From: Tetrahymena thermophila SB210
Lineage: Eukaryota; Ciliophora; Oligohymenophorea; Hymenostomatida; Tetrahymenidae
Assembly: GCF_000189635.1 (NCBI RefSeq)
Contig: NW_002476262.1
Location: 248,001 to 312,000, forward strand
Direction of reading: 5' to 3'
Length of the DNA stretch: 64,000 nucleotides
Of the stretch, positions 25,093-38,828 are shown one piece after another. Both the position numbers and the translations under genes were made by a program. Below the pieces are notes generated by a model. The model had not been told where the DNA came from and did not search any database. It saw only the letters and a list, made by a program, of their open reading frames with translations. Every line of letters starts with the position of its first letter. The first letter of the stretch is position 1.

Positions 25093-26594
25093 GAAAAAGA
25101 TTAAGAAAATAATAAATAGATAGATAATTAAATAAGTTAATAAATAAATAAACTAATTTAAAAAAATAAAATAGATATAAATTAATTTAATATTTACTTT
25201 ACATAAATATTATTTATAATTTCTTTTTAAAATTAATTTATAATAATTCCAAATAAATATTCAAAATAAAAAACAATCATTTTAACAATAAATAATGTGT
25301 TTGTGTTGTATGTATCTAATATGTTTGCATACATAAAAATATTAAAGCTAATACATTAAATTTTTACTTTACATTTTAGTAAGATTTATCATTATATAAT
25401 TATACTAAATAGCAGATCTAAATCTTTCAAAGATCCTAAAAATATATTTAAGACAAAAATAATATTATTAATAATTACTTATTTGATATATCTAAGTATG
25501 TATTTGTATAATGCATATTGTTTTTATAATAGCAGTTAAAATTTAAAATTCTTTGTTTTAATTGAACAAAAATCTATAATCAAATAAAAAATAAATTAAG
25601 TAAACTATCTTATTTTATTTTTTCAATATATTCAAATACATTTTTTATTTTTTAATCTAATTTAATGTAATTCCAAATTAATATTTAAAAAACAAAAGGA
25701 GAATTTAAAAATTTTAATATATTGTTTCTGTGTTTGTAAGTTGAATGAAGAGTTGGGTTAAAATATTATATTCTTAAATTACAATTTATATTTTAAAATG
25801 TATCTAAAAGACTACTAAATAAATTTTAAAAAGAAGGTTTCTTAAAATTATTTTAATGCTTGTAATTTTATATGCAATCTTAAAATATTATATTTTTAAT
25901 TTCAATACTAATAAGATTTATAATTAAAAGATACATCTACTAAATTATGCTAATTTCTTTTTTCAAAAATATTGATTAACTTTTTCAAACAAATAATTTA
26001 TATATTTAAAATTCATAAAATCCAAATTTATATTCAAAACAAAAAACTTTGATTTAAAAATATATTTTATATTTATTCAATTCTTTTTTAGATGAATTTC
26101 TATCTTTATATATATTTCTACTATTGATAGATATTTATATATATTTTTCCAAAATGATTATATTAGCTTTCGTTCTTAAGTTTCATTTTCTTATAGTAAA
26201 TATTACTTACACACTTACCAACTATAAATTAGCTAGCTAAATAAATAAATAACCAAATAACTTATTACCTAATTATGGTATTAATTTATTAAATATAAAT
26301 TATAATTTTAGCTTTAAGTTATTTTATGAGGCTAATTTTATTTGATTTTTATTGAATATATAATAGGTATTAGCTAATGTTCTTTTTATAATGAGGGAAT
26401 AAATATAAAATATTAAAAACGAATTTGTTAATTATTTAAAAACAAGGAAGGTTTCAATTTAAGAAAAAAATAAAGTAAGTGATCATAAAAATAATAAAAG
26501 ATAGATAAGATAATAAATTTATCATTTGCATACTTTAATAACATTTATTTATTTATTGCTGTTTAAAATTGGGCATATGTGTAGTGGAGTTTAT
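25093..26594. other. AT-rich convergent intergenic region
   Basis: It lies between the 3' ends of the plus-strand PHD gene and the minus-strand CDPK gene, so it should hold the 3' UTRs and polyadenylation regions of both. Sequence is nearly pure A/T with no frame or fold recognised. Confidence 0.55.
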
Positions 26595-28748
<2,154 letters not shown>

Positions 28749-30199
28749 ACTAATTATTCAGTTTTTTATTTATTTTTCTAAAAAATATTTATTGGAAAAG
28801 TAAAATTTTATAAATCTTAATTAGTATAATCTTTATATAAATTAATATAAAAAAGCATCTTCTAGTTAATAATTAAATAAGATTATTATCAATCTAATTA
28901 ATTAATTAACTAAATAAATAAAAAATAAATAAATAAATTTCTTCACATCACATTTTTTGTTATGTACCACTTTCATCCAATTTTCAATCTATTTATTTAT
29001 TATTCAAGTTTTTTATTTATTTTCTCTTTTCTCCTCATCTCATCTTCATCTGATGAATCTATTAGTTTTTTTAAAGTCATTCAGTATACAATTTTTTTTC
29101 TTTCTTTCTGATGTTATGACTTTAATTCCTTTTAATTTATTTTTTTTTTTGCAAAATTTGAATCATTAAGGTACTCTAATCAATTACAAAAATAAAAAAA
29201 AGGTTAACTATGCTCTTTTAGAAACAAGAGTATCGTATTTTACGTGAATCAACAAAAATTTTATTTATCATTATCATATTTTTTTCATAAAAATTATCAT
29301 TTGAAGAAATAAAAGATCATTTGTTAAAATCTCAAAAATTGTAAAAAAATGATTTAGTTTTTATTAACTGAATAATGTTGATTATTTATTTATTTTTATA
29401 TTTTAAATATTTTAAATCCGCTTTCAACATATTTATATAAATTTAGAAAGTCTTTAATTTTTAAGCATAGAGTAAATTTATGTAATTATCTATCTTATTC
29501 TTTGATGAAATTTAATCAAAACATTAAAATAAATCTTACTTAACTAACTTCAAAAATATCCCTGAATAAAAAACATTACATTATAATACTAAAAATAATA
29601 CAACATTTTCTTTAATCTTAGTTTTACAATTAAACCAAATTCTATCTATAAAAAATTAGATACTAAATTATAAGTTGGTATTATATAGTGAAAAGTTTCT
29701 GAGCTTGTTGGGTATTTTAAAAAACTGGAAATACAAAAAAAAAAATATTTATTTATTTTGAGTATCTGCTTACATGAATTTCAAACAAATTAAAGTAAGT
29801 TGTTCGATACAAATTTTGGCGTATTTAATATACCCAAATCTTAAAAACTTAAGTCATAAATTTTTATAATTGATAAATTATAAAATTATGTGTGGTTATG
29901 TATTAATCAATTTTAATCATAGAAATTATATTTAAAAATGTATCTTTTGTATTATAAATAAATAAAAATATAACATTTATAAATGGATAAATTTGATTAT
30001 AATTTTTGATATAAGTAATAAATACTTGTTGAGAAAATATTTTTAAAGGAATAATTTATTTTGATAAAATAGGATAAGCTTTTCTTAGTTTGGTTATAGA
30101 AACTTTATTCATTTTTTGAGATTTTTACATTTTTTTAAATTTAAACTGCTTTTTAGGCTTTTAGAAAGCAAGTAATAAATCAAATAGTAATAGACTAAT
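28749..30199. other. AT-rich spacer with pyrimidine-rich tract upstream of CDPK
   Basis: The plus strand is unusually T/C-rich at about 28960-29160, which is purine-rich in the sense of the CDPK transcript and may be its leader or promoter. The rest is plain A/T sequence. No gene is supported. Confidence 0.45.
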
Positions 30200-31582
30200 T
30201 CATTAATTTGTAGTAGATTCTATGTACTAGTAGGCATTTTCTATATCTCGCACATAATCGTTAGTATTCACACCGATATTGAGTAAAAGATTTAGAAAAG
30301 TAAAATCTTTTTCATCCATAGACTTAAGACTTTTTAATTTGAACATGTATTGCAATATTACTCTTAAATAATTATACTTTTCCCCTATCACTTAGTCTGA
30401 TAAATACTCGTCAATAGACTCCAATAAAAATAATTACTTTCTCTTTGGATGATTGGCTAATGTAAGCAATTGAACTGATCTGCAACTTGCAAAAAACTCA
30501 GCAAATAATATTTCTTGGCGATTTAAATGCTAAGATTATTCAACCTTTTTAAAGAGATCAGGGCACTAAAAAAGAGGAGTATATTATATCCAATAATCTT
30601 CAGGAAAAATAGAAGATGCTCCAAAATCAATTAATTTTATCTTCATATTCTGTAATTCATTAAACGTAATGATTATATTACCTGGTTTAATATCACTGTG
30701 ATGGAACCCTTCATTAAACATGTACTTATTGATAATTAGCAGCTATTTTAGTATCCAAACTGCAAATTTTTCTGATATATCTAAATGATTACGCCTTAAG
30801 TATAAATCGTAAGTCTCTAATGTTATCATCCCTAACTCCATATAAATTTATTAGCTTTCTCTTTAATAGAAAATGAGCTTAGGTATAAACTCAGATTACT
30901 TTGATTTCATTATAAAAACTTCTGAATCAAATTCATCTAAATTTTCTTCCATTAAATACTTCTTCATAGCTACTTCTTACTCTAAAGGCTTAAAAAGTTA
31001 TTTTTCAACTATGCCACACGCGCCTTTACCTAAAAGTTAAATTTTGACAAAATCTTCTGCATGGCAAAGTGAGCACATTTATTTTGGTACTACCTTTTAT
31101 AATAAAACAGTCCTTTCGATAAATTGTTATGTCTTCGACTTTGATCCGCTATTTTTAAGTAAGGATAAAAAAGTGCTAGTAGACTTGGTCAATGATTAAA
31201 AAAATAAATGGCGATCTTTAATGAAATGTGTTTCCTAAGATGCTACATTGAAAAATCCTTTTTTTGATTCTTTTTTATGCTCTTCTTCTTATTCAACAAT
31301 CTCACTAATAATTTGTGAATTTGATTATTTTCGTCCTCTCGGCTAAGTAACATCGATTTGTGTCTCTGTGCTCGCTTCAGATTTATTTTTTGATCTTTTA
31401 ACCTTATCTATGAGCTTTTCAATTGGCTTTACAATCTTTTATCTTTAGTCATCACCTCTTGCATCCTCTTTGCCTAAATAGTTTCTTAGTTGCTTTTGTT
31501 TTGGGTTCTTTAATCTTTCGAAATTTAATTCGTTATCTTCTTATATTGTTTGTCCATTTTAAATATGAAGATTTGACATCAT
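30200..31582 (-). CDS. Divergent protein kinase-like protein, 460 aa
   Basis: A single exon of 461 codons ending in TGA, starting MMSNLHIQNGQTIQEDNE. The first 170 residues are basic and low-complexity. The kinase domain has LLGKGACGIVEK (glycine loop), EVAMKKYL (ATP-binding Lys), HHSDIKPGN (catalytic loop) and KLIDFGASS (metal-binding DFG). The catalytic loop reads HSD rather than HRD; the Asp is kept, so activity is possible. The APE region is poorly conserved (TPLFQCPDLF) and the C-lobe is short. The substrate is unknown. Ciliates have very large kinase families. A decayed homologous copy lies just upstream at about 32.1-32.6 kb. A second in-frame ATG lies one codon downstream and could equally be the start. 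Confidence 0.82.
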
Positions 31583-32095
31583 TTATTTTGTATTCAATAA
31601 ATTTTTATATAAATAATGATAATATTAATCTATATTTCTATATCTTTAGCATAATTTATTAGAAAAATAAATAATCATAAATTTTATTTATATCAATTTT
31701 TAAAATAGAAAAAGGTTTATTTATTACAATATAAAATAATGAATTATTGCAATTTTATTTGATATTTTTTTAATTTTTCAACTAAAGAAAATTTTTAAAT
31801 CATATTTAAAAATATTTAAATCAAGTATTATCATTTGGTGTAGTAATATTTTGTTTATTTTTTAACTTATATTTGGCTATTTATGTAATATATTTTATCT
31901 CTTGTATGCATTATTGATTTATCTTTTCTATCTTTTAAGATAATCTTTATTCATTTTTTCTATATTTTTTATTTTCATTAATTGCTTTAATTATTTTATT
32001 TTTTGTGTTTTTATTTATTTTATTTTTTTATTTTTTTATTTGTTTATTTGTTTATTGTTTATTTTAAATTTTATTTATTTTTTAAATTTTCAAAA
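31583..32095. other. T-rich low-complexity spacer
   Basis: Runs of TTTATTT and TTTGTTTATT dominate, especially at 31950-32080. It separates the divergent kinase gene from its decayed relative. No gene seen. Confidence 0.5.
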
Positions 32096-32099
32096 ATAA

Positions 32100-32580
32100 G
32101 AGCTTTCCAACTGCTTTTTCTTCGAAATAAAACTCGATCGTCTCTTGTCAATATTTTCCTAGTTTTTTGTTTTTAAAAAATACTTTTTATATATATGAGA
32201 TAAAGAAGTACTTTATAATTTAATTAGCTTTAAAACATTATCCTAAAAGCAATTTTTGTTCTAAGGAAAATTTAAATCGATGTTTTTAGATTTGCCATCA
32301 TTGCTGGTATCTAGCTATGCATTTTTTGTTTCGGGAATTAAAAACTTTTAAATGGTTTAAAAACTTATGATGGCTCCTCATTAAACATGTCATTATATTT
32401 TCAAAATTGCAAGTGGCCGTCTTACGTTTCATCTAAATAAGTTTCTTATTTGGAAATAGACATATTATTATCTATTCTAAGAAAATACATCCTGCAAATG
32501 CATTTTCTTCTAAGTATTTTAAAAACTTTTTTCCAAATTTTTTCTTAAATAGATCTTCTGCGCGCCTTTCCGAGATTAAA
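32100..32580 (-). pseudogene. Decayed copy of the adjacent divergent kinase
   Basis: On the minus strand, collinear fragments resemble the intact kinase at 30200-31582. GGAAAGGCGCG near 32565 matches the glycine-loop segment. A KKFLKYLEENAF-like stretch near 32500-32530 matches KKYLMEENLDEF. ATGTTTAATGA followed by CCATCA and TTAAACCA near 32375-32395 matches the segment coding MFNEGFHHSDIKP. The pieces lie in different frames, and the catalytic-loop and DFG codons are ruined. The order matches the intact gene, so this looks like a tandem duplication that has since decayed. The exact ends are uncertain. Confidence 0.6.
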
Positions 32581-33334
32581 AAACTAAATAGGATTCAAGA
32601 TATTGCTAATTAAATAAAAGTAGTTTGGTTGAATTAAATTTATTTGGTTTTTTTTGTTTTCTTCTTATTTTCTTATTTTTCTTATTTATGAAATTTAATT
32701 AAATTTTATTTATTATAAAGATATCCAATTTATTTTTTCTTATTTGTTCCTTTTTAAATTAATTTATGTTTTTCCTTAGTTTTTTTCAAAATAATAAGAA
32801 TTTATTAGAGCAGAAGTATTTTGTTATTAAGCGGGGAGTTTGATTCAAATTTTCTTTTCTAAGTTTTCCTATTCAATTTAATATTTAGCTATTTAAATAA
32901 AATAAATATAAACTATTTAAAAAACATTGATAATTCTATTCTATTTTTTATTTAAAAAAAATATTTTTTAAAAATTTTATGATTAAACTCTAAACACAAA
33001 AAGATTTTTATTCAGCTTCTTTAAAATAAAATAAATTTCATATATTAAATTATAAAATATAAATAAAATAATAATAGATTAAATAATACATACTTCTTAT
33101 ATATTATTATGTTTATTCATTTTTTTAATATTTATATCTTTAACGGATTAATTTGTGAGGTGATAATAAGTTTGTTTGATAAATTGATTAAAAAATTTCA
33201 TAATAAATTTTATGAAAATAAAAGAAAGGTAATTAATTAACTAAAAGATGAATCAAATAATAAATGAAATTCATAACTCTATGATGGAAGTCCTCTCAGT
33301 TTTTATAAATTTATAATTTTTTTAAACACAAAAA
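32581..33334. other. AT-rich spacer
   Basis: Mostly A/T. A GGGGAGTTTGATTCAAAT stretch near 32833-32850 loosely resembles a tRNA T-arm, but no cloverleaf can be built. No gene supported. Confidence 0.5.
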
Positions 33335-33711
33335 ATGAGTATTAGCACCAATCCCCTATATTTCTATCAAGAACATGTCTTTTTCATTAAAATTGATTCT
33401 TAAAATAACCTTTCAAGATGTAATTATTAATTCATAGATAGAACATAATTTAGTATGTAAGTAAGTAAAACACCTTTAAAGTAGTTTTGATCTTATTTAT
33501 TTCTTTTTTCATTCAAATAATAATTTAAAATAATTTCATTCTTATATAAAAGATGCCGAAAATAAAAGCTTCATAAGCAGAAATACTATCACCTATGTAG
33601 GACAAGACACTCGATATAATAACAAATAATAATTATAAAAATAAAGAGGAATAAAAAACTAAATAAACAGAATAACAATAAGCAATAGCTTAAACATAAT
33701 AATCAGCATGA
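33335..33711 (+). CDS. Small Gln-rich hypothetical protein, two exons (about 94 aa), 3' end uncertain
   Basis: Exon 1 (33335-33460) codes MSISTNPLYFYQEHVFFIKI and continues to a strong donor GTAAGTAAAA. Exon 2 (33553-33711) codes MPKIKASQAEILSPMQDKTL, then a Gln/Lys-rich stretch, and ends in tandem TGA TGA. The exons join in phase (95 codons). The same frame remains protein-like after the double stop to about 34050 (e.g. LSLWESAEEIK, VYCLLRDILVQVFTEVKIKF), with one more TGA. An alternative donor at GTAGGACAAG (about 33599) spliced to an acceptor near 33731 would skip the double stop. Either the true gene is longer than called or this is a broken gene. No family recognised. Confidence 0.4.
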
Positions 33712-34400
33712 TGACATTTGTCTCTTTGGGAAAGTGCTGAAGAAATAAAAGCATAAAGTTAAAAACAATAAGTTTATTGTTTATTGAGAGATATTCTAGT
33801 TTAAGTATTTACAGAAGTAAAAATCAAGTTTTTAAATAGACTAATATAAAATGTGTATGGTTGATTCACCCCATAAAGTTTTTAACATATTCTTAAATCT
33901 TCTGCTATACTGAATGAAGAAATCTTCAGATATTTCGCAAAAACCCTTAAAAAATTGAATAAAGTTTCTTTGGTACTTTAATAAAAACAAAGCTCTTTTT
34001 TAGGCGCCCGGCCAATTGAACAATATAATATGAGAGTTAATTATTTTTAATTTTAATCTGCACTAACAATATTTTTTTTTCCTTTAACAACATTTTATTC
34101 AGTATGATAGATATAAAAAATAAAATAATTTTGAATTTTGATATTAAAAAATAAATGCTTTAATCTAAGTTGAATCTTTTATCATAAAATAAATTTTACA
34201 AATATAAAAAACAAAACAAAATAAAATAAAATAAAAAAAAGTTAATTAAAAAACTCAATAAAATCCAAAACTAAAGATAATACAACATAAAGTATAACAA
34301 GATATAATATATAAATTGATTGATAGAAAACAAAATTTTAACAAAATAATAATTTGAGTAAAACAAAACTTCAAAATGTGGAAAATCAAATGTTAATTAT
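33712..34400. other. Possible remnant frame then AT-rich spacer
   Basis: Up to about 34050 a plus-strand frame continues with plausible amino-acid text (ILNEEIFRYFAKTLKKLNKV) but contains a TGA. Beyond that the sequence is simple A/T up to the stop codon of the next minus-strand gene. Confidence 0.35.
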
Positions 34401-35879
34401 TCACGAACTATATTTAGACTAACCTACTAATATTACAGAATTATAAAATGCATTTCCATGGTTGCTCTATATTTATAAAAATAAATTTTTAATCTAAATA
34501 TAATTAAATCGACTTACTATCTATGTTTTGAAAGATGTTTTGATTAGTTATTCACACTCAGTTTTTAAATATTCATATTCAGTTATACTAGAATGTCTTC
34601 TTTTATTGTTGCTTTTAAAATTTTATTTAGTTTTTTTTAAATTCATTTAATTTTTTTTTATATATTCTATTTACCTGTATGCTTCTCTCTTTCCAAATAT
34701 TTATTCTTTTATCTTTTTGTCTATTTGTTCACGAATTATTTTATTGTTTAGTGCATTTATATATTTTTGATCTTTGTTGTAATATAGTTCTTCATTCATT
34801 TAAATCTTTGGAGAAGTTATTTAAAAAGATTATTTAGCTATTTTATTAAAAGGAGATTCCTATTTAATAAGTTTATAAAATATTTTAAATGGATAAATTA
34901 AACTAAATTCAGATAAAATACAGTTTAAAATGTTTTTCTCTCATCATGAAAACTAAAAAAGCCATTTTTATTTTTATTTAAGACCTATAAATTTTATTAA
35001 CTGCTTTTCTATAACTGCCTCTCAGAATTTTTGGTTTGATATAAACTTTTTATTTTTCAATAAAATGTTTTTTAATTAGTTTAAAAATAAAAAAAATATA
35101 CGAATCTCTACTTAGAGATGAATTTCTTGATTAGTTGACTGACTCATGGTGATATTAAAATTTAGAATTAAAACTATTCTATGATTTTGTTAAAATGAAA
35201 TATATTAATGAATAATAAAAACAATTAATAGTAATTATACCTTTAAGAATGAATTTTGTCTTTACTATTAGCTTTAATAATCGCTTTATATTTTTTAAGG
35301 TTTATCTTTAATTTATAAAACAAAATTAATCAAAAATACTAACTTAAAGAAAGTATTTCAGTCAAAAATAATTTCAATTAATGAATGAATAAATAAATAA
35401 ACAATTTTATTTTTTAAAAATTTTAAAGTTAAATGAAAATTATTTGTAAAATTACCTATTTAGTTTCTATCAAAAAGGTTCAATATTTCCATTTTTTTAC
35501 TTGGGATTTTTAAATTTTAGATCTTAAGATCTTAGGAACTATCGCCTTTAACAAAGTAGGCATCTAACGACATCTTATTTTTTGGTTCTTGATAGTAATT
35601 AGCTTTAGAGATAATACTTCTATTAAAATTGTTTTATTCGAAATTTTTGGTCAATAAATCTTTTTAATTGCTTACATTGTTTTTAGAGAAATTATAATTT
35701 TTTATTTTTTAGTTTTTTTAGTCTATGTAGCTACATGCTTAAATGCTTTAGAGCTATTTATATACAAACAGCTTATTCTTAATACCTTCCTAGCTTTATG
35801 CTTGTACAGTTTAAGGTAATTAGTTTTAAATTGTAATTAAGTTATTTAGTGTTGAAGAATCCTATTCTAGCGTCAACAT
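34401..35879 (-). CDS. Hypothetical Gln/Asn/Ser-rich protein, six exons (365 aa)
   Basis: Six exons join with matching phase: 35456-35879, 35241-35305, 35102-35178, 34922-35045, 34518-34859 and 34401-34466 (366 codons). Introns are 51-150 bp and AT-rich. The protein begins MLTLEQDSSTLNNLITIQNQ. It has Ser/Asn/Gln-rich segments (RNSSLSRDSSLYQTKNSERQ) and a Lys-rich helical region (NNKIIREQIDKKIKEQIFGK), and ends VGQSKYSS. No known domain is visible. An alternative short reading from the ATG at 35147 in another frame also splices in phase. I prefer the six-exon model because its frame yields coherent protein text across all exons. Confidence 0.65.
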
Positions 35880-36796
35880 TTATTGCAATAAAAATACCTA
35901 TTATAAGCTTTTACTACTTCAGTTTAATTCAAAATAATAAATAACAAATAACAAAAACCAGTTAAAATTAAAAAAAAAATTTGTTACTTTTATGGTAGTA
36001 ATTGTAGAAAGTTTTTTTAATTTTAGTTGTCGTAGAAAAAATAAAAAATAATTAACTATTTCATTTTAAAAATTACATTTAATAATAATTGCATAGTTGT
36101 TTGTGAAATAAAATTATTTATAAAAGTTTACATTGTAATTTAAAAAATTATTTTACTTTAATAATTTATAAGTTAGATAAATTTAAATCTAAACTTTATC
36201 TTACTACAGTTAAAAAACCAACATAATATAAAGTAAAGGAAATAAAATTTATTAGCTAATCTCTTTTTAAATTATTTTAAATAGAAAAATAATTCTAGTT
36301 TCAATGAAAAAAATAAAATGTGTTTTTATATCATAATTATTTCTTAGCATATTTTAATTTTCAGCTTAATTTATATTAAATATTTAAAAAATTAATTTAT
36401 TCAAAATCTATATTAAAAAAATAGCTAGCATTATTCTTATTAATATATATTATTGAACAGCTTCATATATAATAAGAATTTGTAAATATTGATAAATAAC
36501 AAGAGAAAATTAAATAATATTTACTATTTTTTAGGAGAAATTAGAGTATATTATTTTTTTAAATAGTAAAAACTATTTTAAAATTTTTGTACAAAGTAAT
36601 TTTATGAATCACAAACTAAGAAGATTTTATAATCATTAAAAAAAAATATTATTTAATAATTTAAATTACATTTGGAAAAAATTTCATTAATATATTCAAT
36701 AAATTGTTCAAATTACTTTAGATTAAATGCTTTTAAAAATAATTATTGAAGTTTTTTTAGAATGTATATTTAACAATATTGATATCAAATATTTTT
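35880..36796. other. AT-rich spacer
   Basis: Upstream of the six-exon hypothetical gene and downstream of the WBP2-like gene, both minus strand. Only A/T-rich sequence is seen. Confidence 0.55.
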
Positions 36797-38131
36797 TCAA
36801 TGTTAGTTATTTTATAATTAAGGACCAAACCAACCAAAATAAAAACCTGCATCTGGCTGTTATTATTATTGTGGTTATTACTGATTATTAGGAGGTACTT
36901 GCTGATTTTATTGCTATTAAGGCATTTGTTGATATTATTATTAAGGCATTTATTGGTATTACTATGGAGGTATTTACTAGTTTTACTATTAAGGAGGTAT
37001 TTGCTAATATGGCACTTATTATTACTGCTATTATTAAGGATAATTATAGTTAACTGGTTATTGTTAGGACATCTATGGATTAAATTATTAATTAGGATTG
37101 AATTAGTTATTAGGATATTGCTACATATTTTGATTTTGTAAGGGATTGGGAGGTACAAAATTTGGATCACTAGATCCTATAAATTAACCTTATCCTTAAA
37201 ATGGTTGTTGGTAGTAGTTATTTCCCATTGGCTTTAAATATTTTGTAAAATAATTTTGATATTGCATTTATAATGAAAAAATATTTACGTTAAATTATTA
37301 TTAAGGCTAAGTAACAAAAATAACTGTTGGGTCGCTGGGATCAGAGTATGCTGCATTATTTGAAAATTAGCCATTTTAGACTCTTTAGTTTAATCCTCTC
37401 ATTTAATTTCTATTTTTAATTTATCTCACTTCTCTTAGGACAACATCAAAAAGATTAAGAAACTTTTGACACCCTACATTTTTCAATTATATATTTCAAA
37501 TATTTTATATAATACAAGTTTAATATTACCTCCACTTTTGAACCAGAGCTTAAAACTTGCTATATCAGGAATTAGTCCATACAAAGGCTTGGTCTTAGCT
37601 ATTATTAAAATATTAAGTCAGAATAAGAATACTGAAAATAGCATAATTACCTTATAAGTAGTTGGAGCCAAATATTGGTTACTCAAATTTTTCTTAAAAT
37701 AGGTTAAAAAGAGGAATATCAAATGACTTAAAATCTGATTTTTTGTGCTTTTCGTTTACAAAAACTAATCTACAAGTAGTAAGAAAAAGCTATTTTTAGT
37801 AAAAATAATAAATATATTTTATATATAAATGAAACATCATAGCATTTTTATAAACTTAACTCAATAAGCAAATATAAACAGCGAGCTTATTAAATCTTTA
37901 TCTTTTTTTCATATAGTTGCTAATAATTCCCACTTTTTATTGTAATTATTTTAAAGTAGCATTTGTAATGTTAAATAATCTGATTACTTTTCCTGTTGCT
38001 GAACGCTTGCCCCATGGTTTGCAATTTTCAATTTTAACTTCTAACTCTACATTCTTTCTTTCTAATACGAACATTTCATCCCCAACTCTCAAAGGAATGC
38101 CGTCGTCTGTTATAGGTGGATTCTCAGCCAT
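36797..38131 (-). CDS. WBP2-like GRAM-domain protein with Pro/Gln-rich tail (about 342 aa)
   Basis: Exons 37988-38131, 37651-37789, 37530-37598 and 36797-37473 join in phase. The N-terminal half reads as a GRAM/PH-like domain of the WBP2 type: GKLFLTTCRLVFVNEKHKK, then EQPIFGSNYLQAKTKPLYGL and ASFKLWFKSGGCQKFLNLFD. These match the landmarks of WBP2 (EQPVFGANYIKG and FKLTFxxGGA). The C-terminal half is built of Pro/Gln repeats (VPYQQIPPQQ, QQYQQMPQQQ) coded mainly by TAA/TAG and ends near GFYFGWFGPQ. The animal protein binds WW-domain partners through PPxY motifs; here I see PPQQY but no true PPxY. A 57-nt in-frame AT-rich stretch in the last exon (37205-37261) has GT-AG ends and may be an intron, giving 323 aa. 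Expected role is an adaptor; the partner is unknown. Confidence 0.82.
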
Positions 38132-38828
38132 TTTAATCTTTTTTTAATAGAAATTACTTTTTTAGATTTTTTGATTTTTTTTTAATTAATTAAATTAGAT
38201 GCAAAATAAACACTATCCCTTTGTTCAAAACATAAAATTCAATATTATTTGATTTTAGAACAGCTGAATTTTGGAGATTTCTATTTTATTTTTAATTTGC
38301 AATAAAATAGAAACAACAACAGTGATCAAAAAATTTATTATAACATTTATTACATATTGCAATCTTATTTTTCTCCAGATTTCATTAAAATAAAAAACCT
38401 TCAAATGATGTTTTCTCAAAAAAAATTTTATTTTTTATAAAAAATTGGCATGGTCTACTGGTTTTTTTTATATCTTACAAATGATATAAATTTAATTAAA
38501 ATTTTATAAGATTTTTATAATAGTTTTATTTTTATTAAATTATAAATTTTATTTGTTTAAATTTTTATTGTTAATTTCATTATCAAATAAAAATTATTAA
38601 TCAGAAACCAAATAATCAATTAAACAATAAAAACGATTCTCTTGTTTATTTATTTTAGTAGAATAAAAAACTTAATTAATTTATTAGTTCTAATCAATAA
38701 AAAAATAAAAAAATAATTAATAAGTAGAACTACTTAATTTCAAGTAAAGCATTAAAGTCCAAATAAAGTCTTTTTGATAAATACTAAGCTCTACCTATTT
38801 AAATTTTATATTTTAGTGAGATTAGCTA
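38132..38828. other. AT-rich divergent promoter region
   Basis: It lies between the start codons of the minus-strand WBP2-like gene and the plus-strand NOT4-like gene, so both promoters should sit here. I looked for a RING-coding exon belonging to the NOT4-like gene and found none. Confidence 0.5.

Noticed and set aside
31950..32085. T-rich repeats considered as a transposon end or terminal repeat
   Set aside because: No inverted or direct repeat partner and no transposase frame nearby; it is simple low-complexity spacer.
32800..32870. tRNA-like fragment (GAGC ... GGGGAGTTTGATTCAAAT)
   Set aside because: No acceptor or anticodon stem can be paired; the T-arm resemblance is weak.
34922..35147. 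Alternative short gene starting MSQSTNQEIHLQVEI at 35147
   Set aside because: It can be spliced in phase, but the competing frame of the six-exon gene gives more coherent protein text through the same exons and connects to upstream exons.
36757..37170. Minus-strand 137-aa frame rich in Asn/Ile and plus-strand 90-aa Leu-rich frame
   Set aside because: Both are out-of-frame readings of the Pro/Gln repeat region of the WBP2-like gene.
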